Made by a program: the position numbers and the translations under genes. From the NCBI RefSeq assembly GCF_902833905.1, contig NZ_CADFGP010000058.1, positions 1-40,718 on the forward strand: DNA of 40,718 bases, in the 5' to 3' direction. Positions 1-7,656 of the stretch are shown here, piece after piece; the stretch's first letter is position 1, and every line of letters begins with the position of its first letter. This DNA is from Paraburkholderia tuberum STM678 (GTDB lineage: Bacteria; Pseudomonadota; Gammaproteobacteria; Burkholderiales; Burkholderiaceae). The notes under the pieces were generated by a model. That model was given only the letters and a program-made list of their open reading frames with translations, was not told the origin of the DNA and did no database searches.

Positions 1-113
1 GAAAGGGCCGAAAACCAGAGGTCAAAGCTCCGCTCACGGTGATCAGACCTCGAATCATTTTGAAATCGAGATTTGCGGCGGCTTGTTCAGCGTTGCCTTA
101 GGGTGAAACATCC

Positions 114-503
114 ATGAAATGCACCTTTGCAGTCCTACTGCTATCCCTTCCCGCGCTATGCCTGGCGCAAGGCAGACCGAACCCGCCATGCGACGGGTGG
201 CCGACCAACATCGCCGAAAACAGCCTAAAAAAGGCTGGCATGCTTGGCAATATCGACTATACGAAAACCCAAGCCGTGCAACTGGCGTCCGAGAAAATAG
301 GAAAAGATGAGGATGGCGAACAGTTGTGGCGTGAGGTCTATCACATCACCTTTCACGAAAAAAACGGAAACAAGGTCAAGGTGATTGCTGTGAACGACGC
401 TGGCGAATTTGAATGCTCAATGAGTGCCGTAGAGGTTTTTGTCGTTTCGAAGCATTTGCTGTCAAGAGTCGAGGCTGACAGAATGTTCAAGCAGATAGAG
501 TGA
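114..503 (+). CDS. Small secreted protein, tandem copy 1
   Basis: 129 aa. I do not recognise the family. The N-terminus is a Sec signal peptide: MK, a Leu-rich core and a probable cleavage after CLA (about residue 18-19). The mature part is short and hydrophilic with two cysteines, one in the PPCDGWP segment and one in GEFECS, which could form a disulfide in the periplasm. The next gene is a diverged copy with both cysteines retained, and the shared core runs LASEKIGK-EDGE-W--VY-ITF--NGNK-K-IAV---GE-EC. An AGGGTG about 9 nt upstream of the ATG can act as ribosome binding site. Two copies 15 nt apart ending in one terminator form an operon. Immunity protein or phage moron are guesses only. Confidence 0.75.
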   Translation: MKCTFAVLLLSLPALCLAQGRPNPPCDGWPTNIAENSLKKAGMLGNIDYTKTQAVQLASEKIGKDEDGEQLWREVYHITFHEKNGNKVKVIAVNDAGEFECSMSAVEVFVVSKHLLSRVEADRMFKQIE

Positions 504-517
504 GGTCCTTTGAAACC

Positions 518-910
518 ATGAAACACGCTTTTGCAGTCCTGCTGCTATCCCTTCCCGCGCTATGCATGGCGGAACCCGGACCATACCCGCCATGCGGCGA
601 CCGGTTTCCGGCCTATGTGGCCCAGATGGCGCTAAGAAAAACTGACATCCTCTCCCTGGATTTCGATGCTACGAAAACAAGGGCCGTGCGACTGGCGTCC
701 GAGAAGATCGGTAAATATGAGGATGGCGAACCAATGTGGCGCGGGGTCTATCAGATTACCTTTGAGGAGCGAAACGGAAATAAGATCAAGCTGATTGCTG
801 TGTACGAGATAGGCGAACTGGAGTGTACGATTAGTGACGAGCAGTTTCTTATCGTTTCGAAACAGTTGCAGCGTGGCGGCGGGGACACTCGGTACAGGCA
901 TATCGAGTGA
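518..910 (+). CDS. Small secreted protein, tandem copy 2
   Basis: 130 aa from the ATG at 518. A GTG at 500 would extend it, but the signal peptide (MKHAFAVLLLSLPALCMA) begins at 518 and lines up with copy 1. The gene starts 14 nt after copy 1 stops, so the two are surely cotranscribed. The signal peptides are nearly identical in DNA while the mature parts differ at many positions, so the pair arose by duplication followed by divergence. Both conserved cysteines (PPCGD and GELECT) are kept. Function unknown. Confidence 0.75.
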   Translation: MKHAFAVLLLSLPALCMAEPGPYPPCGDRFPAYVAQMALRKTDILSLDFDATKTRAVRLASEKIGKYEDGEPMWRGVYQITFEERNGNKIKLIAVYEIGELECTISDEQFLIVSKQLQRGGGDTRYRHIE

Positions 911-930
911 ACCGCGCCAGTTCAGACCCG

Positions 931-956
931 GACCCGCATCGCGCGGGTCTTTTTTT
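931..956 (+). terminator. Intrinsic terminator of the duplicated gene pair
   Basis: Stem GACCCGC / GCGGGTC with loop ATCGC, followed by seven T. It lies about 20 nt after the stop of the second secreted-protein gene, so it ends that two-gene transcript. Confidence 0.85.
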
Positions 957-998
957 GCCTGCGAGCGGCGCGTCATAAGGCTCCTGCCTCGCTCTGTT

Positions 999-1323
999 TC
1001 AGTCATTACACCCGTTGCCCGCGCGGCCTGTACGTCTGGTTCGGGTCTGTCTGTAGGCTTCCACGAGATAGTCGCCAAGGCGGGCAATCGATCCGATACC
1101 GCTTCCGGCGCGAAAGCCCCGTTGCGGGCCGCATGTAACCATCGCCCTCCCAGTCTTCGCACGCGTCGAGTACGGCCTGCTGCGTGGCGCGGAAGTGTCT
1201 GGCCGCCTCCCGCACGGTCGGATGCGAACGGATGGTTGGAGCTGATGGAGCCGGTACAGCCGGACTTGACGCAGCGGCTGCTGACGATCTTCCCGGTATC
1301 ACCAGCGACGGGGATGCGACCAT
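999..1323 (-). pseudogene. Phage-like small protein, frameshifted
   Basis: On the minus strand the frame from 1323 reads a Pro/Ala-rich leader, then VREAARHFRATQQAVLDAC and EDWEGDGYMRPATG, a helix-turn-helix-like start of a compact domain. In the open frame the protein then becomes Arg-rich and ends at 1006. If one base of the G run (plus strand CCCC at 1117-1120) is dropped, it continues instead as GFRAGSGIGSIARLGDYLVE and AYRQTRTRRTG, stopping at 999. That second half reads far better, so I infer a +1 frameshift. Small proteins like this occur in prophages; the family is not identified. It may be a pseudogene, a sequencing error or a real frameshift site. Confidence 0.5.
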
Positions 1324-1468
1324 ACGGAAACTGACCGCGTTGCAGGACTACGCGCGTAAAGCGCAGCGGCTGTGCGGCATCGATGGCAGCCGGAAATATT
1401 GAAAAAGGAGTTAGCCGTGCGCCGTTATACTCAGCTCTGCCCGTCAACTTTAAAAAATGGAGGTGTGC

Positions 1469-1672
1469 GTGGGCGCTCTTTCCATATGGCACTGGCTGGT
1501 GTTTGTTCTTGTTGTCGTCATCGCGGAGATTATCCCGCTATGGCTGATCCTGAAGAAGGCGGGATATGCGGGCGCCTGGTCGCTGCTCGCCTTCATTCCG
1601 GTGGTGAACGTCATTCTGCTGTGGTTCATTGCCCTGGCCCGCTGGCCTGCATTGAACGCAAGACAGTCCTGA
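1469..1672 (+). CDS. Small two-helix inner-membrane protein
   Basis: 67 aa from a GTG at 1469, chosen because GGAGGT at 1459-1464 sits just upstream of it; the ATG at 1457 would put the Shine-Dalgarno inside the gene. It has two hydrophobic helices (WHWLVFVLVVVIAEIIPLW and a second ending in FIPVVNVILLWFIALARWP) joined by KKAGYAGAW. This G-W-LL-IP-VN-I--W pattern is common in small bacterial membrane proteins of unknown function. It is followed 33 nt later by a ribbon-helix-helix-like gene, so the two may be cotranscribed. Confidence 0.6.
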   Translation: MGALSIWHWLVFVLVVVIAEIIPLWLILKKAGYAGAWSLLAFIPVVNVILLWFIALARWPALNARQS

Positions 1673-1705
1673 CCTGTCGCGGCCGGTCGGAATGGACGAA
1701 CTGAA

Positions 1706-1864
1706 ATGGCCAGCCGCTACCGCACCCCTTCCTACCGCCAGTACTTGCCGCAGGAACTGCTCGATGAACTGCGCGCGGTGTCGAAGGCGACCCACCGTCG
1801 GGTGCAGCAGATCGTGCGGGTGGCCGTGCAGCGTTTCCTGCGTAAGCTGCGGAGTCCGTCGTGA
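1706..1864 (+). CDS. Ribbon-helix-helix-like DNA-binding protein
   Basis: 52 aa, highly basic. After a short N-terminal strand (RYRTPSYRQYL) come two helices, PQELLDELRAVSKAT and RRVQQIVRVAVQRFLRKL, the strand-helix-helix size and amphipathic pattern of Arc/MetJ-type repressors. Such proteins are typical of plasmids, prophages and toxin-antitoxin units. Its stop overlaps the GTG of the next ORF (GTGA), a sign of translational coupling. The fold is inferred from pattern only. Confidence 0.5.
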   Translation: MASRYRTPSYRQYLPQELLDELRAVSKATHRRVQQIVRVAVQRFLRKLRSPS

Positions 1865-2025
1865 GCACGCCTGCCCTCACCTTCGATCTGATCCTGCGCG
1901 ATGCGCAGGGCCAGTTACGTGTGCTCAGTCTTTACGACTTCGCCGCCGGGGCCGCCGCATCATCCTCGCGAAACAGCTTGTCGGCCAGATGGAATGCGGA
2001 GTTGGCCGCCGGCACGCCGCAGTAA
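1861..2025 (+). CDS. Short ORF, probably truncated at the pca boundary
   Basis: 54 aa from a GTG that overlaps the stop of the upstream gene. The first half (TPALTFDLILRDAQGQLRVL, then SLYDF) looks like real coding sequence. From about 1932 onward it merely reads the antisense of pcaC and becomes low complexity. The likely explanation is a gene cut off where an inserted segment met the pca cluster, which would place an old junction close to 1930. It may also be a non-coding frame. Confidence 0.3.
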   Translation: MSTPALTFDLILRDAQGQLRVLSLYDFAAGAAASSSRNSLSARWNAELAAGTPQ

Positions 2026-2333
2026 ATCGCGGTCTGCAGCAGCACCTCCTTGATCTGCTCGCGCGTCACGCCGTTGTTTTTGGCGGCACGCAGGTGCAGC
2101 GCGAGTTCTTCGCTGCGATTCAACGCCACCATCATCGCGATCGTCAGCAGGCTACGCGTATGACGCGGCAGACCTTCACGCGTCCAGATCTCGCCCCATG
2201 CGTAACGCGTGATCAGGTTCTGGAACTCCTCGGTCAACTCGGTGCGGTTCGCGAGCGAACGGTCGACGTGCGCGTTGCCCAGCACCGCGCGACGCACCTC
2301 CATACCGGCTTCGTAACGGTCTTCGTCGTTCAT
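1932..2333 (-). CDS. pcaC: 4-carboxymuconolactone decarboxylase
   Basis: 133 aa, full length for the single-domain enzyme. It decarboxylates gamma-carboxymuconolactone to 3-oxoadipate enol-lactone in the protocatechuate branch of the 3-oxoadipate pathway, in the cytosol. The sequence shows the AhpD-like helical fold of the CMD family: RYEAGMEVRRAVLG near the start, FQNLITRYAWGEIWTREGL, and LRAAKNNGVTREQIKEVLLQ followed by TAIYCGVPAAN. The start overlaps the stop of pcaD by 4 nt (ATGA), so the two are translationally coupled. It is the last gene of pcaIJBDC; phage-like small genes follow on the other strand. Confidence 0.95.
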   Translation of the reverse strand: MNDEDRYEAGMEVRRAVLGNAHVDRSLANRTELTEEFQNLITRYAWGEIWTREGLPRHTRSLLTIAMMVALNRSEELALHLRAAKNNGVTREQIKEVLLQTAIYCGVPAANSAFHLADKLFREDDAAAPAAKS

Positions 2334-3121
2334 TTTGCCTCCGTCAGGAAGTCGAGCACGGTCTTCGTGAACTCACCGGCCTTTTCGATGTTGGAGATGT
2401 GCGAGGCATTGAGTTCGACGTAGCGCGCGCCCGGAATCGACTGCGCAAGTTCGCGGCCTTGCGCGGCCGTGGCGGCGAGGTCGTGCGTGCCGCTGATCAC
2501 GAGCGTCGGCAGCTTGATACCCGGCGTTTCGGGCCGCAGGTCGGCCGCGTCGATCGCGTCGCAGTTCGATGCGTAGCCTTCCTTGTCGGTATGCACGAAC
2601 ACGTCGCGGATCATCGCCAGCACGACCGGCTCGCGCTCGATGAAGTCTGCCGTGAACCAGCGCGGCAGCACCGCGTCGGCGAGCGCAAACATGCCTTCGC
2701 TGCGCGCCTTCGCGGCACGCGGCACCCACACTTCCGGCGAGCCGATGCGCGCGGCCGTGTTGCACAGCACGACGCGCTCGAAGCGGTCGCCGTGACGCGC
2801 GGCGAGTGCGACGCCGGTCAGGCCGCCCATCGATATGCCGCAGAAATTCGCGCGCGCGATCTTCAGCGTATCCATCAGGCCGAGCACGTCGCCGCTCAGC
2901 TGCTCGATCGTGTACGGACCCTTCGGCGCTTCCGAATGACCGTGGCCGCGCGTGTCGTAGCGCAGCACGCGGAAGTGCTTCGACAACGCCGCGACCTGCG
3001 GCGTCCACATGGACATATCGCAGCCGAGCGAATTCGACAGCACGAGCCACGGCGCGTGGCCGTGACGATCGCCGTCGATACGATAGTGAAGCTCGGTGCC
3101 GTTGACTGCGGCGTAGGGCAT
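2330..3121 (-). CDS. pcaD: 3-oxoadipate enol-lactonase
   Basis: 263 aa alpha/beta hydrolase that opens 3-oxoadipate enol-lactone to 3-oxoadipate. The nucleophile elbow GISMGG places Ser97; the acid is Asp214 in SGTHDLAA and the base His241 in NASHISNIE. The oxyanion region is SNSLGCDMSMW (30-39). Length and motif order match PcaD rather than the PcaL fusion, because pcaC is a separate gene directly downstream. It starts 5 nt after pcaB ends and overlaps pcaC by 4 nt. Confidence 0.95.
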   Translation of the reverse strand: MPYAAVNGTELHYRIDGDRHGHAPWLVLSNSLGCDMSMWTPQVAALSKHFRVLRYDTRGHGHSEAPKGPYTIEQLSGDVLGLMDTLKIARANFCGISMGGLTGVALAARHGDRFERVVLCNTAARIGSPEVWVPRAAKARSEGMFALADAVLPRWFTADFIEREPVVLAMIRDVFVHTDKEGYASNCDAIDAADLRPETPGIKLPTLVISGTHDLAATAAQGRELAQSIPGARYVELNASHISNIEKAGEFTKTVLDFLTEAK

Positions 3122-3126
3122 GCCGG

Positions 3127-4506
3127 TTACTCCTTGGAATGGGCGCGCTGCGCGCGCGTGGTGTGAAGCGCCAGCGCGGCGTCGACATATGCGTGCGCCT
3201 GGCCGACGTATTGAGCGGGATCGAGCAGCTGCTTCAGGCGCTCGAGCGAAAGATGTTCGGTGACGGCCGAGTCGGCGGCGAGCACGTCATACAGCGTCTT
3301 GCCGTCGCGGATCGCCGCCTTCGACGCGCGCTCGACCAGATGATGCGCGTCGAGCCGGCCGATGGAATCGCCGAGCGCGAGCATCACCGCTTCGCCGAGG
3401 ATCAGGCCGTGCGTGACGTCGAGATTCGCGGCGAGGCGCGCTTCGTTGACGTTCAGACCCGCAGCGATCTGTTCGATGTTCGCGAGCGCGCCGCCCGCGA
3501 GGCGCGCGAGATCCGGCAGCGCGTCCCATTCGGCCTGCCAGCCGCCGAGCGCGCGTTCGTGCTCCTGCACCATGCCGGCGAACACGGTCGCCACGAGGCC
3601 GGGCGCGCGCGTCGCGGCCGTCAGTACCGCCGCGCAACCGACCGGGTTGCGTTTGTGCGGCATCGTCGACGATCCGCCCTTGCCGGCCGCGGCCGGTTCG
3701 GCGACTTCGTCGATTTCGGTTTGCATCTGCAGTGACACGTCGCGCGCGATCTTGCCGAGCGTGCCGATCAGCATGCCGAACAGCGACGCCGTCTCGGCGA
3801 TGCGATCGCGCTGCGTGTGCCACGGCAAGGTCGGTACCGCGAGGCCGAGTTCCTTGGCGAGCGACTGCGTGACCTGCGGCGCCGCCTCGCGCAGACTCGC
3901 GAGGGTGCCGGCCGCGCCGCCGAATTGCAGCACCAGCACACGTTCGCGCAACGCGCCGAGCCGCTCGCGATGACGCAACAGCGCGTCGAGCCATTGCGCG
4001 AACTTCAGACCCAGCGTGATCGGCAGCGCCTGTTGCAGCCACGTGCGGCCGATCATCGGTGTCGCGCGATGGGTGGCCGCGAGTTTCGCGACCGCGTCGC
4101 AGGTGGCTTGCAGGCCGCTGTCGAGCAGGCCGAAAGTGTCGCGCAGTTGCAGTACCGTCGCGGTGTCGATGATGTCCTGGCTCGTCGCACCCCAATGCAC
4201 GTATTTGCCAGCTTCGGCATCGGCAGCTTTGACGCGTGCAGTCAGTTGCTTGACGAGCGGAATCGCGAGGTTGCCGCCGAGCGCGGCGTCGCGTGCGAGC
4301 GCGTCGGCGTCGAGCTGGTCGGCCTGGCAGGCCGCTTCGATCGCAGGGACGGCGGATTCGGGAATGACTTTGTGCGCGGCAGAGGCACGCGCGAGCGCGG
4401 CTTCGACGTCGAGCATCCGCTGCAGCGTGGCACGCGGCGCCCAGATGTCGTTCATCGGCTGTGTGCCGCAAAGAAGGCCAGTCAGACGGGCGCTGGAGTC
4501 GAGCAT
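3127..4506 (-). CDS. pcaB: 3-carboxy-cis,cis-muconate cycloisomerase
   Basis: 459 aa from the ATG at 4506. A longer open frame reaches 4743, but its extra 79 residues are Arg/Ala-rich and unlike the family. The protein belongs to the fumarase/aspartase superfamily: HWGATSQD at 104-111 and the signature GSSTMPHKRNP at 278-288. It cyclises 3-carboxy-cis,cis-muconate to 4-carboxymuconolactone, the substrate of PcaC. It is separated from pcaJ upstream by 284 nt holding a strong hairpin, and from pcaD by 5 nt. The pcaHG dioxygenase genes that make its substrate are not in the window. Confidence 0.95.
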   Translation of the reverse strand: MLDSSARLTGLLCGTQPMNDIWAPRATLQRMLDVEAALARASAAHKVIPESAVPAIEAACQADQLDADALARDAALGGNLAIPLVKQLTARVKAADAEAGKYVHWGATSQDIIDTATVLQLRDTFGLLDSGLQATCDAVAKLAATHRATPMIGRTWLQQALPITLGLKFAQWLDALLRHRERLGALRERVLVLQFGGAAGTLASLREAAPQVTQSLAKELGLAVPTLPWHTQRDRIAETASLFGMLIGTLGKIARDVSLQMQTEIDEVAEPAAAGKGGSSTMPHKRNPVGCAAVLTAATRAPGLVATVFAGMVQEHERALGGWQAEWDALPDLARLAGGALANIEQIAAGLNVNEARLAANLDVTHGLILGEAVMLALGDSIGRLDAHHLVERASKAAIRDGKTLYDVLAADSAVTEHLSLERLKQLLDPAQYVGQAHAYVDAALALHTTRAQRAHSKE

Positions 4507-4668
4507 GGTGACGACGATGTTTGAGGGAATCGGAAGCGAAGAAGCGGCACGGCGCGCGGCGGTTCGAAGCAGACGCCGTGGCGGAGCAAGCGCTCGTGCC
4601 GTGCGTATGCCGCGGTATGTGCTGCGTATTGTGCGCCAAACGCGGTCAAGCCGTCGCTGAAGTTGCCA

Positions 4669-4708
4669 GGCCAGCGCTGACGAGGAGTTCGCCCCGTCAG
4701 CGCTGGCC
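4669..4708 (-). repeat. Perfect 14-bp inverted repeat between pcaJ and pcaB
   Basis: GGCCAGCGCTGACG and its exact complement CGTCAGCGCTGGCC enclose a 12-nt loop. No T run follows on either strand, so this is not a standard terminator. Within the pcaIJBDC transcript it would form an intercistronic hairpin in a 284-nt gap. It could protect the upstream pcaIJ message, mark a processing site, or be a repeat element of the species. Confidence 0.6.
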
Positions 4709-4790
4709 CGTTCGCGCAATGCCGCTTTCAGACGAGACGCCATCGACGCGGCCGCAAAGCAGACCGCCGCCGCGACGCCTCAGCCAACCA

Positions 4791-5450
4791 TCAGGCCGCG
4801 CGCGCGGCCTGCGTGCCGTCGGTCATCGGCACACCGGTCAGCTTCAGCAGTTCGTCGAAGCCGATGTCCGTGAAAATCTCGCGCACGACGAGGCCTTCCT
4901 TCGTGACGTCGATCATTGCGAGGTCCGTATAGATACGGGTCACGCAACCGATACCGGTGACCGGGTACGAGCACTCGGCGGTGATCTTGCTCTCGCCCTG
5001 CTTGGTCAGGTGCTCCATCATCACGTAGACCTGCTTCGCGCCGATCGCGAGGTCCATCGCGCCGCCGACCGCCGGAATCGCGTCGGGTGCGCCGGTGTGC
5101 CAGTTCGCGAGATCGCCCTTCGCCGACACCTGGAATGCGCCGAGCACGCAGAAGTCAAGATGGCCGCCCCGCATCATCGCGAACGAATCCGCGTGATGGA
5201 AGTAGGCGCCGCCCGTCAGCAGCGTGACGTGCTGCTTGCCGGCGTTGATCAGTTCGTCGTCTTCCTGGCCCTTCGCCGGTGCCGGGCCCATGCCGAGCAG
5301 ACCGTTTTCGCTGTGCAGGAAGATTTCCTTGTCAGCGGCGAGGTGGTTCGCCACCAGCGTCGGTACGCCGATGCCGAGGTTCACGTAAGCGCCTTCAGGG
5401 ATGTCCTGGGCAACGCGCTTGGCCATTTCATCGCGAGTCAGTTTCTTCAT
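4791..5450 (-). CDS. pcaJ: 3-oxoadipate CoA-transferase, beta subunit
   Basis: 219 aa from the ATG at 5450, chosen over a start at 5501 because GGAGA lies 6 nt upstream and the product then begins MKKLTRDEMAKRVAQD like its family. With PcaI it moves CoA from succinyl-CoA to 3-oxoadipate. The class I CoA-transferase catalytic glutamate is Glu48 in SENGLLGMGP; GIGVPTLVANHL precedes it. It follows pcaI by 13 nt, as usual for the two subunits. Confidence 0.95.
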   Translation of the reverse strand: MKKLTRDEMAKRVAQDIPEGAYVNLGIGVPTLVANHLAADKEIFLHSENGLLGMGPAPAKGQEDDELINAGKQHVTLLTGGAYFHHADSFAMMRGGHLDFCVLGAFQVSAKGDLANWHTGAPDAIPAVGGAMDLAIGAKQVYVMMEHLTKQGESKITAECSYPVTGIGCVTRIYTDLAMIDVTKEGLVVREIFTDIGFDELLKLTGVPMTDGTQAARAA

Positions 5451-5463
5451 GTCGGTCTCCGGG

Positions 5464-6171
5464 TCAGGCAGCAGCGTCGTGAGGATTGGGCGTGGGGGCA
5501 TGCGCCGCTTGCGGCACCGCGATCACGCGTTGCACGAAAATGCCGGGCGTGACGATTTCTTCCGGATCGAGGCCGCCGAGCGGCACCACTTCCGACACCT
5601 GCACGATCGCGGTCTTCGCTGCGCTCGCCATGATCGGTCCGAAGTTACGCGCGGTCTTGCGATAGATCAGGTTGCCCCAGCGATCGCCCTTGTACGCCTT
5701 GATCAGCGCGAAGTCCGCGTGCAGCGGCGCTTCGAGAACGTAGTGACGGCCGTCGATCAGACGGGTTTCCTTGCCTTCGGCGAGCTTGGTGCCGTACGCG
5801 GTCGGCGTGAAGAAGCCGCCGATGCCCGCCCCCGCGGCGCGGATGCGCTCGGCGAGGTTGCCTTGCGGCACGAGTTCGAGTTCGATTTCGCCGGCGCGAT
5901 AGAGCGCGTCGAACACATACGAGTCGGTCTGGCGCGGGAACGAGCAGATGATCTTGCGCACGCGCTTGGCCTTCAGCAGCGCCGCGAGGCCGATATCGCC
6001 ATTACCTGCGTTGTTGTTGACGATGGTGAGGTTGCGCGCGCCCTGCTCGATCAGCGCGTCGATCAACTCGGACGGCATGCCGGCCGTGCCGAAGCCGCCG
6101 ATCATGACGGTCGCGCCGTCGTGGACATCGGCGACCGCCGATTGAAGTGTCTCGAAAATCTTGTTGATCAT
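5464..6171 (-). CDS. pcaI: 3-oxoadipate CoA-transferase, alpha subunit
   Basis: 235 aa. The family signature GGFGTAGMP is at 25-33 and the CoA-binding region NNNAGNGDIGLAAL follows. It pairs with PcaJ to form 3-oxoadipyl-CoA, which a thiolase (PcaF, not in this window) would cleave to acetyl-CoA and succinyl-CoA. It is the first gene of the operon, read away from a LysR gene with a 419-nt shared promoter region. The C-terminal tail (about 15 residues, Pro/Ala-rich) is longer than strictly needed but harmless. Confidence 0.95.
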   Translation of the reverse strand: MINKIFETLQSAVADVHDGATVMIGGFGTAGMPSELIDALIEQGARNLTIVNNNAGNGDIGLAALLKAKRVRKIICSFPRQTDSYVFDALYRAGEIELELVPQGNLAERIRAAGAGIGGFFTPTAYGTKLAEGKETRLIDGRHYVLEAPLHADFALIKAYKGDRWGNLIYRKTARNFGPIMASAAKTAIVQVSEVVPLGGLDPEEIVTPGIFVQRVIAVPQAAHAPTPNPHDAAA

Positions 6172-6360
6172 GTCGAATTTCCTTTGGGGGCGCTACGTGC
6201 CGCTGGGCTGACAGCCGTAACCGGCAAGGCTCGCGCGGAAACAGTCTCCGGGCATGCTGGCGACGGCTCGCGAGGGGGAGAGCGGGCTGGCGCCTTCGAT
6301 TGCTTCGCCGCTGAATTGTTCGTTGCGTGAACAGTGATTCGTTTAGCGAACGCTTCGGCG

Positions 6361-6390
6361 ATTATGGTTGTCCTGTGGGCGGGTTGTCAA
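6361..6390 (-). promoter_or_regulatory. Predicted sigma70 promoter of pcaIJBDC
   Basis: Read on the minus strand: TTGACA (plus 6385-6390), an 18-nt spacer, then CATAAT (plus 6361-6366). This would start transcription near 6354 and leave a leader of about 180 nt before pcaI. A perfect -35 and a 5/6 -10 make it the best promoter match in the 419-nt divergent region 6172-6590. Confidence 0.55.
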
Positions 6391-6502
6391 GGCAGGGAAA
6401 CCCCCTTCATCATAGGTCGCCGCGCGCGGCGGCGAAGGTCCGGGATGCCCTCGTCCAGCGCTCGCCCTGCGCGCGAAAATGCCGGCCGCGCAAAATCCCA
6501 CT

Positions 6503-6554
6503 ATGCTTATGGGCGATTTTTCAACTAGGCTTTATAGCGATACGGCATAAGCAT
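6503..6554. promoter_or_regulatory. Perfect 9-bp inverted repeat upstream of the LysR gene
   Basis: ATGCTTATG (6503-6511) and CATAAGCAT (6546-6554) are exact complements 34 nt apart, centred about 62 nt upstream of the LysR start. Wide-spaced half-sites in an A/T-rich patch between a LysR gene and its target are where autoregulatory sites are expected. No T run follows, so it is unlikely to be a terminator. Confidence 0.4.
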
Positions 6555-6590
6555 TCCCTTGCCCTGCCCGCCCCGCGAGCCATAACAAGC

Positions 6591-7520
6591 ATGTCCGAGA
6601 CACATCTGGATCTGAACCTGATCCCCTATCTGGTCGCGATGGAAGACACGCGCAACGTGAGCCGCGCCGCCGAGCAGCTCGGTGTGAGCCAGCCGCGCGT
6701 GAGCACCGCGCTTGGGCGCCTGCGCGAATACTTCGACGATCCGCTGTTCGTGCGCACATCGAAAGGCATGGAGCCGACACCGCGCGCGCTCGCGATCCTG
6801 CCCGCCGCGCGCGACGCGTTGCTGCGCATCGAGAAAGGCATGCTCGACGTGCAGGATTTCGATCCGGCGACGAGCACGCACACGTTTTCGATCGCGCTGT
6901 CCGACGTCGGCGAAATCGTGTTTCTGCCGCGTCTTTTGCAGCTGTTCGCCGAGCGCGCGCCGTCCGCGAAACTGCGCTCGGTCACGCTGTCGCCGTCGCA
7001 AGTGGAACGCGGGCTCGAATCGGGCGATGTCGACCTCGCCGTCGGCTATTTTCCGGACCTGGCGGGCAACAACTTCTTTCAGCAGCGGCTCTTCACGCAT
7101 CGCTTCATCTGCCTGATGCGCAGCGGACATCCGCTGTCGAAGGGGCCGCTCACGCTCGAGCAATACGTGGCGTCCGGGCATGCGGTCGTGCGCGCCGAGG
7201 GACGCAGCCAGGAAGTGCTCGAGCAGTACCTCGAAAAGAAGCGCATCAAGCGACGCGCGGTGCTCGAAACGCCGCACTTCATGAGCCTGCCTTTCATCCT
7301 CGCGCGCACCGACCTGCTCGCGACCGTGCCGCACGCGATCGGCTTCGCGTACGTGTCGGAGCATGCGTCGATCATGCTCGTCGAGCCGCCGCTGCCGCTG
7401 CCGCGCTTCGACCTGCGACAGCACTGGCATCGCAAGTTTCATAACGATCCGCGCGGCAGCTGGCTGCGCGGCGTGGTCGCCGAGCTGTTCAACGATGCGA
7501 TGGACGAATGGCCGAAGTAG
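6591..7520 (+). CDS. LysR-family regulator, probable regulator of pca genes
   Basis: 309 aa from the ATG at 6591; a longer frame from 6327 adds 88 residues with no family character. The N-terminal winged HTH is clear: NVSRAAEQLGVSQPRVSTAL (about 22-41), then LREYFDDPLFVRTSKGMEPT. The rest is a periplasmic-binding-protein-like effector domain. It is divergent from pcaI, so control of pcaIJBDC by a pathway intermediate is the natural inference. PcaQ is the known LysR regulator of pca genes in alphaproteobacteria, but I cannot show this is its ortholog, so no symbol is given. There is no obvious Shine-Dalgarno. Confidence 0.9.
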   Translation: MSETHLDLNLIPYLVAMEDTRNVSRAAEQLGVSQPRVSTALGRLREYFDDPLFVRTSKGMEPTPRALAILPAARDALLRIEKGMLDVQDFDPATSTHTFSIALSDVGEIVFLPRLLQLFAERAPSAKLRSVTLSPSQVERGLESGDVDLAVGYFPDLAGNNFFQQRLFTHRFICLMRSGHPLSKGPLTLEQYVASGHAVVRAEGRSQEVLEQYLEKKRIKRRAVLETPHFMSLPFILARTDLLATVPHAIGFAYVSEHASIMLVEPPLPLPRFDLRQHWHRKFHNDPRGSWLRGVVAELFNDAMDEWPK

Positions 7521-7656
7521 CCGTGCGCAGCACGCCCGCGACTGCCCCGGCCGCGAAACGGGCATCGGCACCTTCGGCGCAAAACATGGAACAATGACCT
7601 CAGTTACTGACCCCGCGCGCCGTGCAGCATCGACGCGCGATCCAGGAGGACGACGC

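Noticed and set aside
632..1492. A 286-codon minus-strand frame across the secreted-protein gene and the phage-like gene
   Set aside because: It runs antisense to copy 2 of the secreted pair and shows no family pattern; the better reading at 999-1323 uses the other two frames.
3127..4743. The longer pcaB frame starting at 4743
   Set aside because: The extra 79 residues are Arg/Ala-rich, contain the sequence of the intercistronic hairpin, and do not resemble the family N-terminus, which begins MLDSSARLTGLLCG at 4506.
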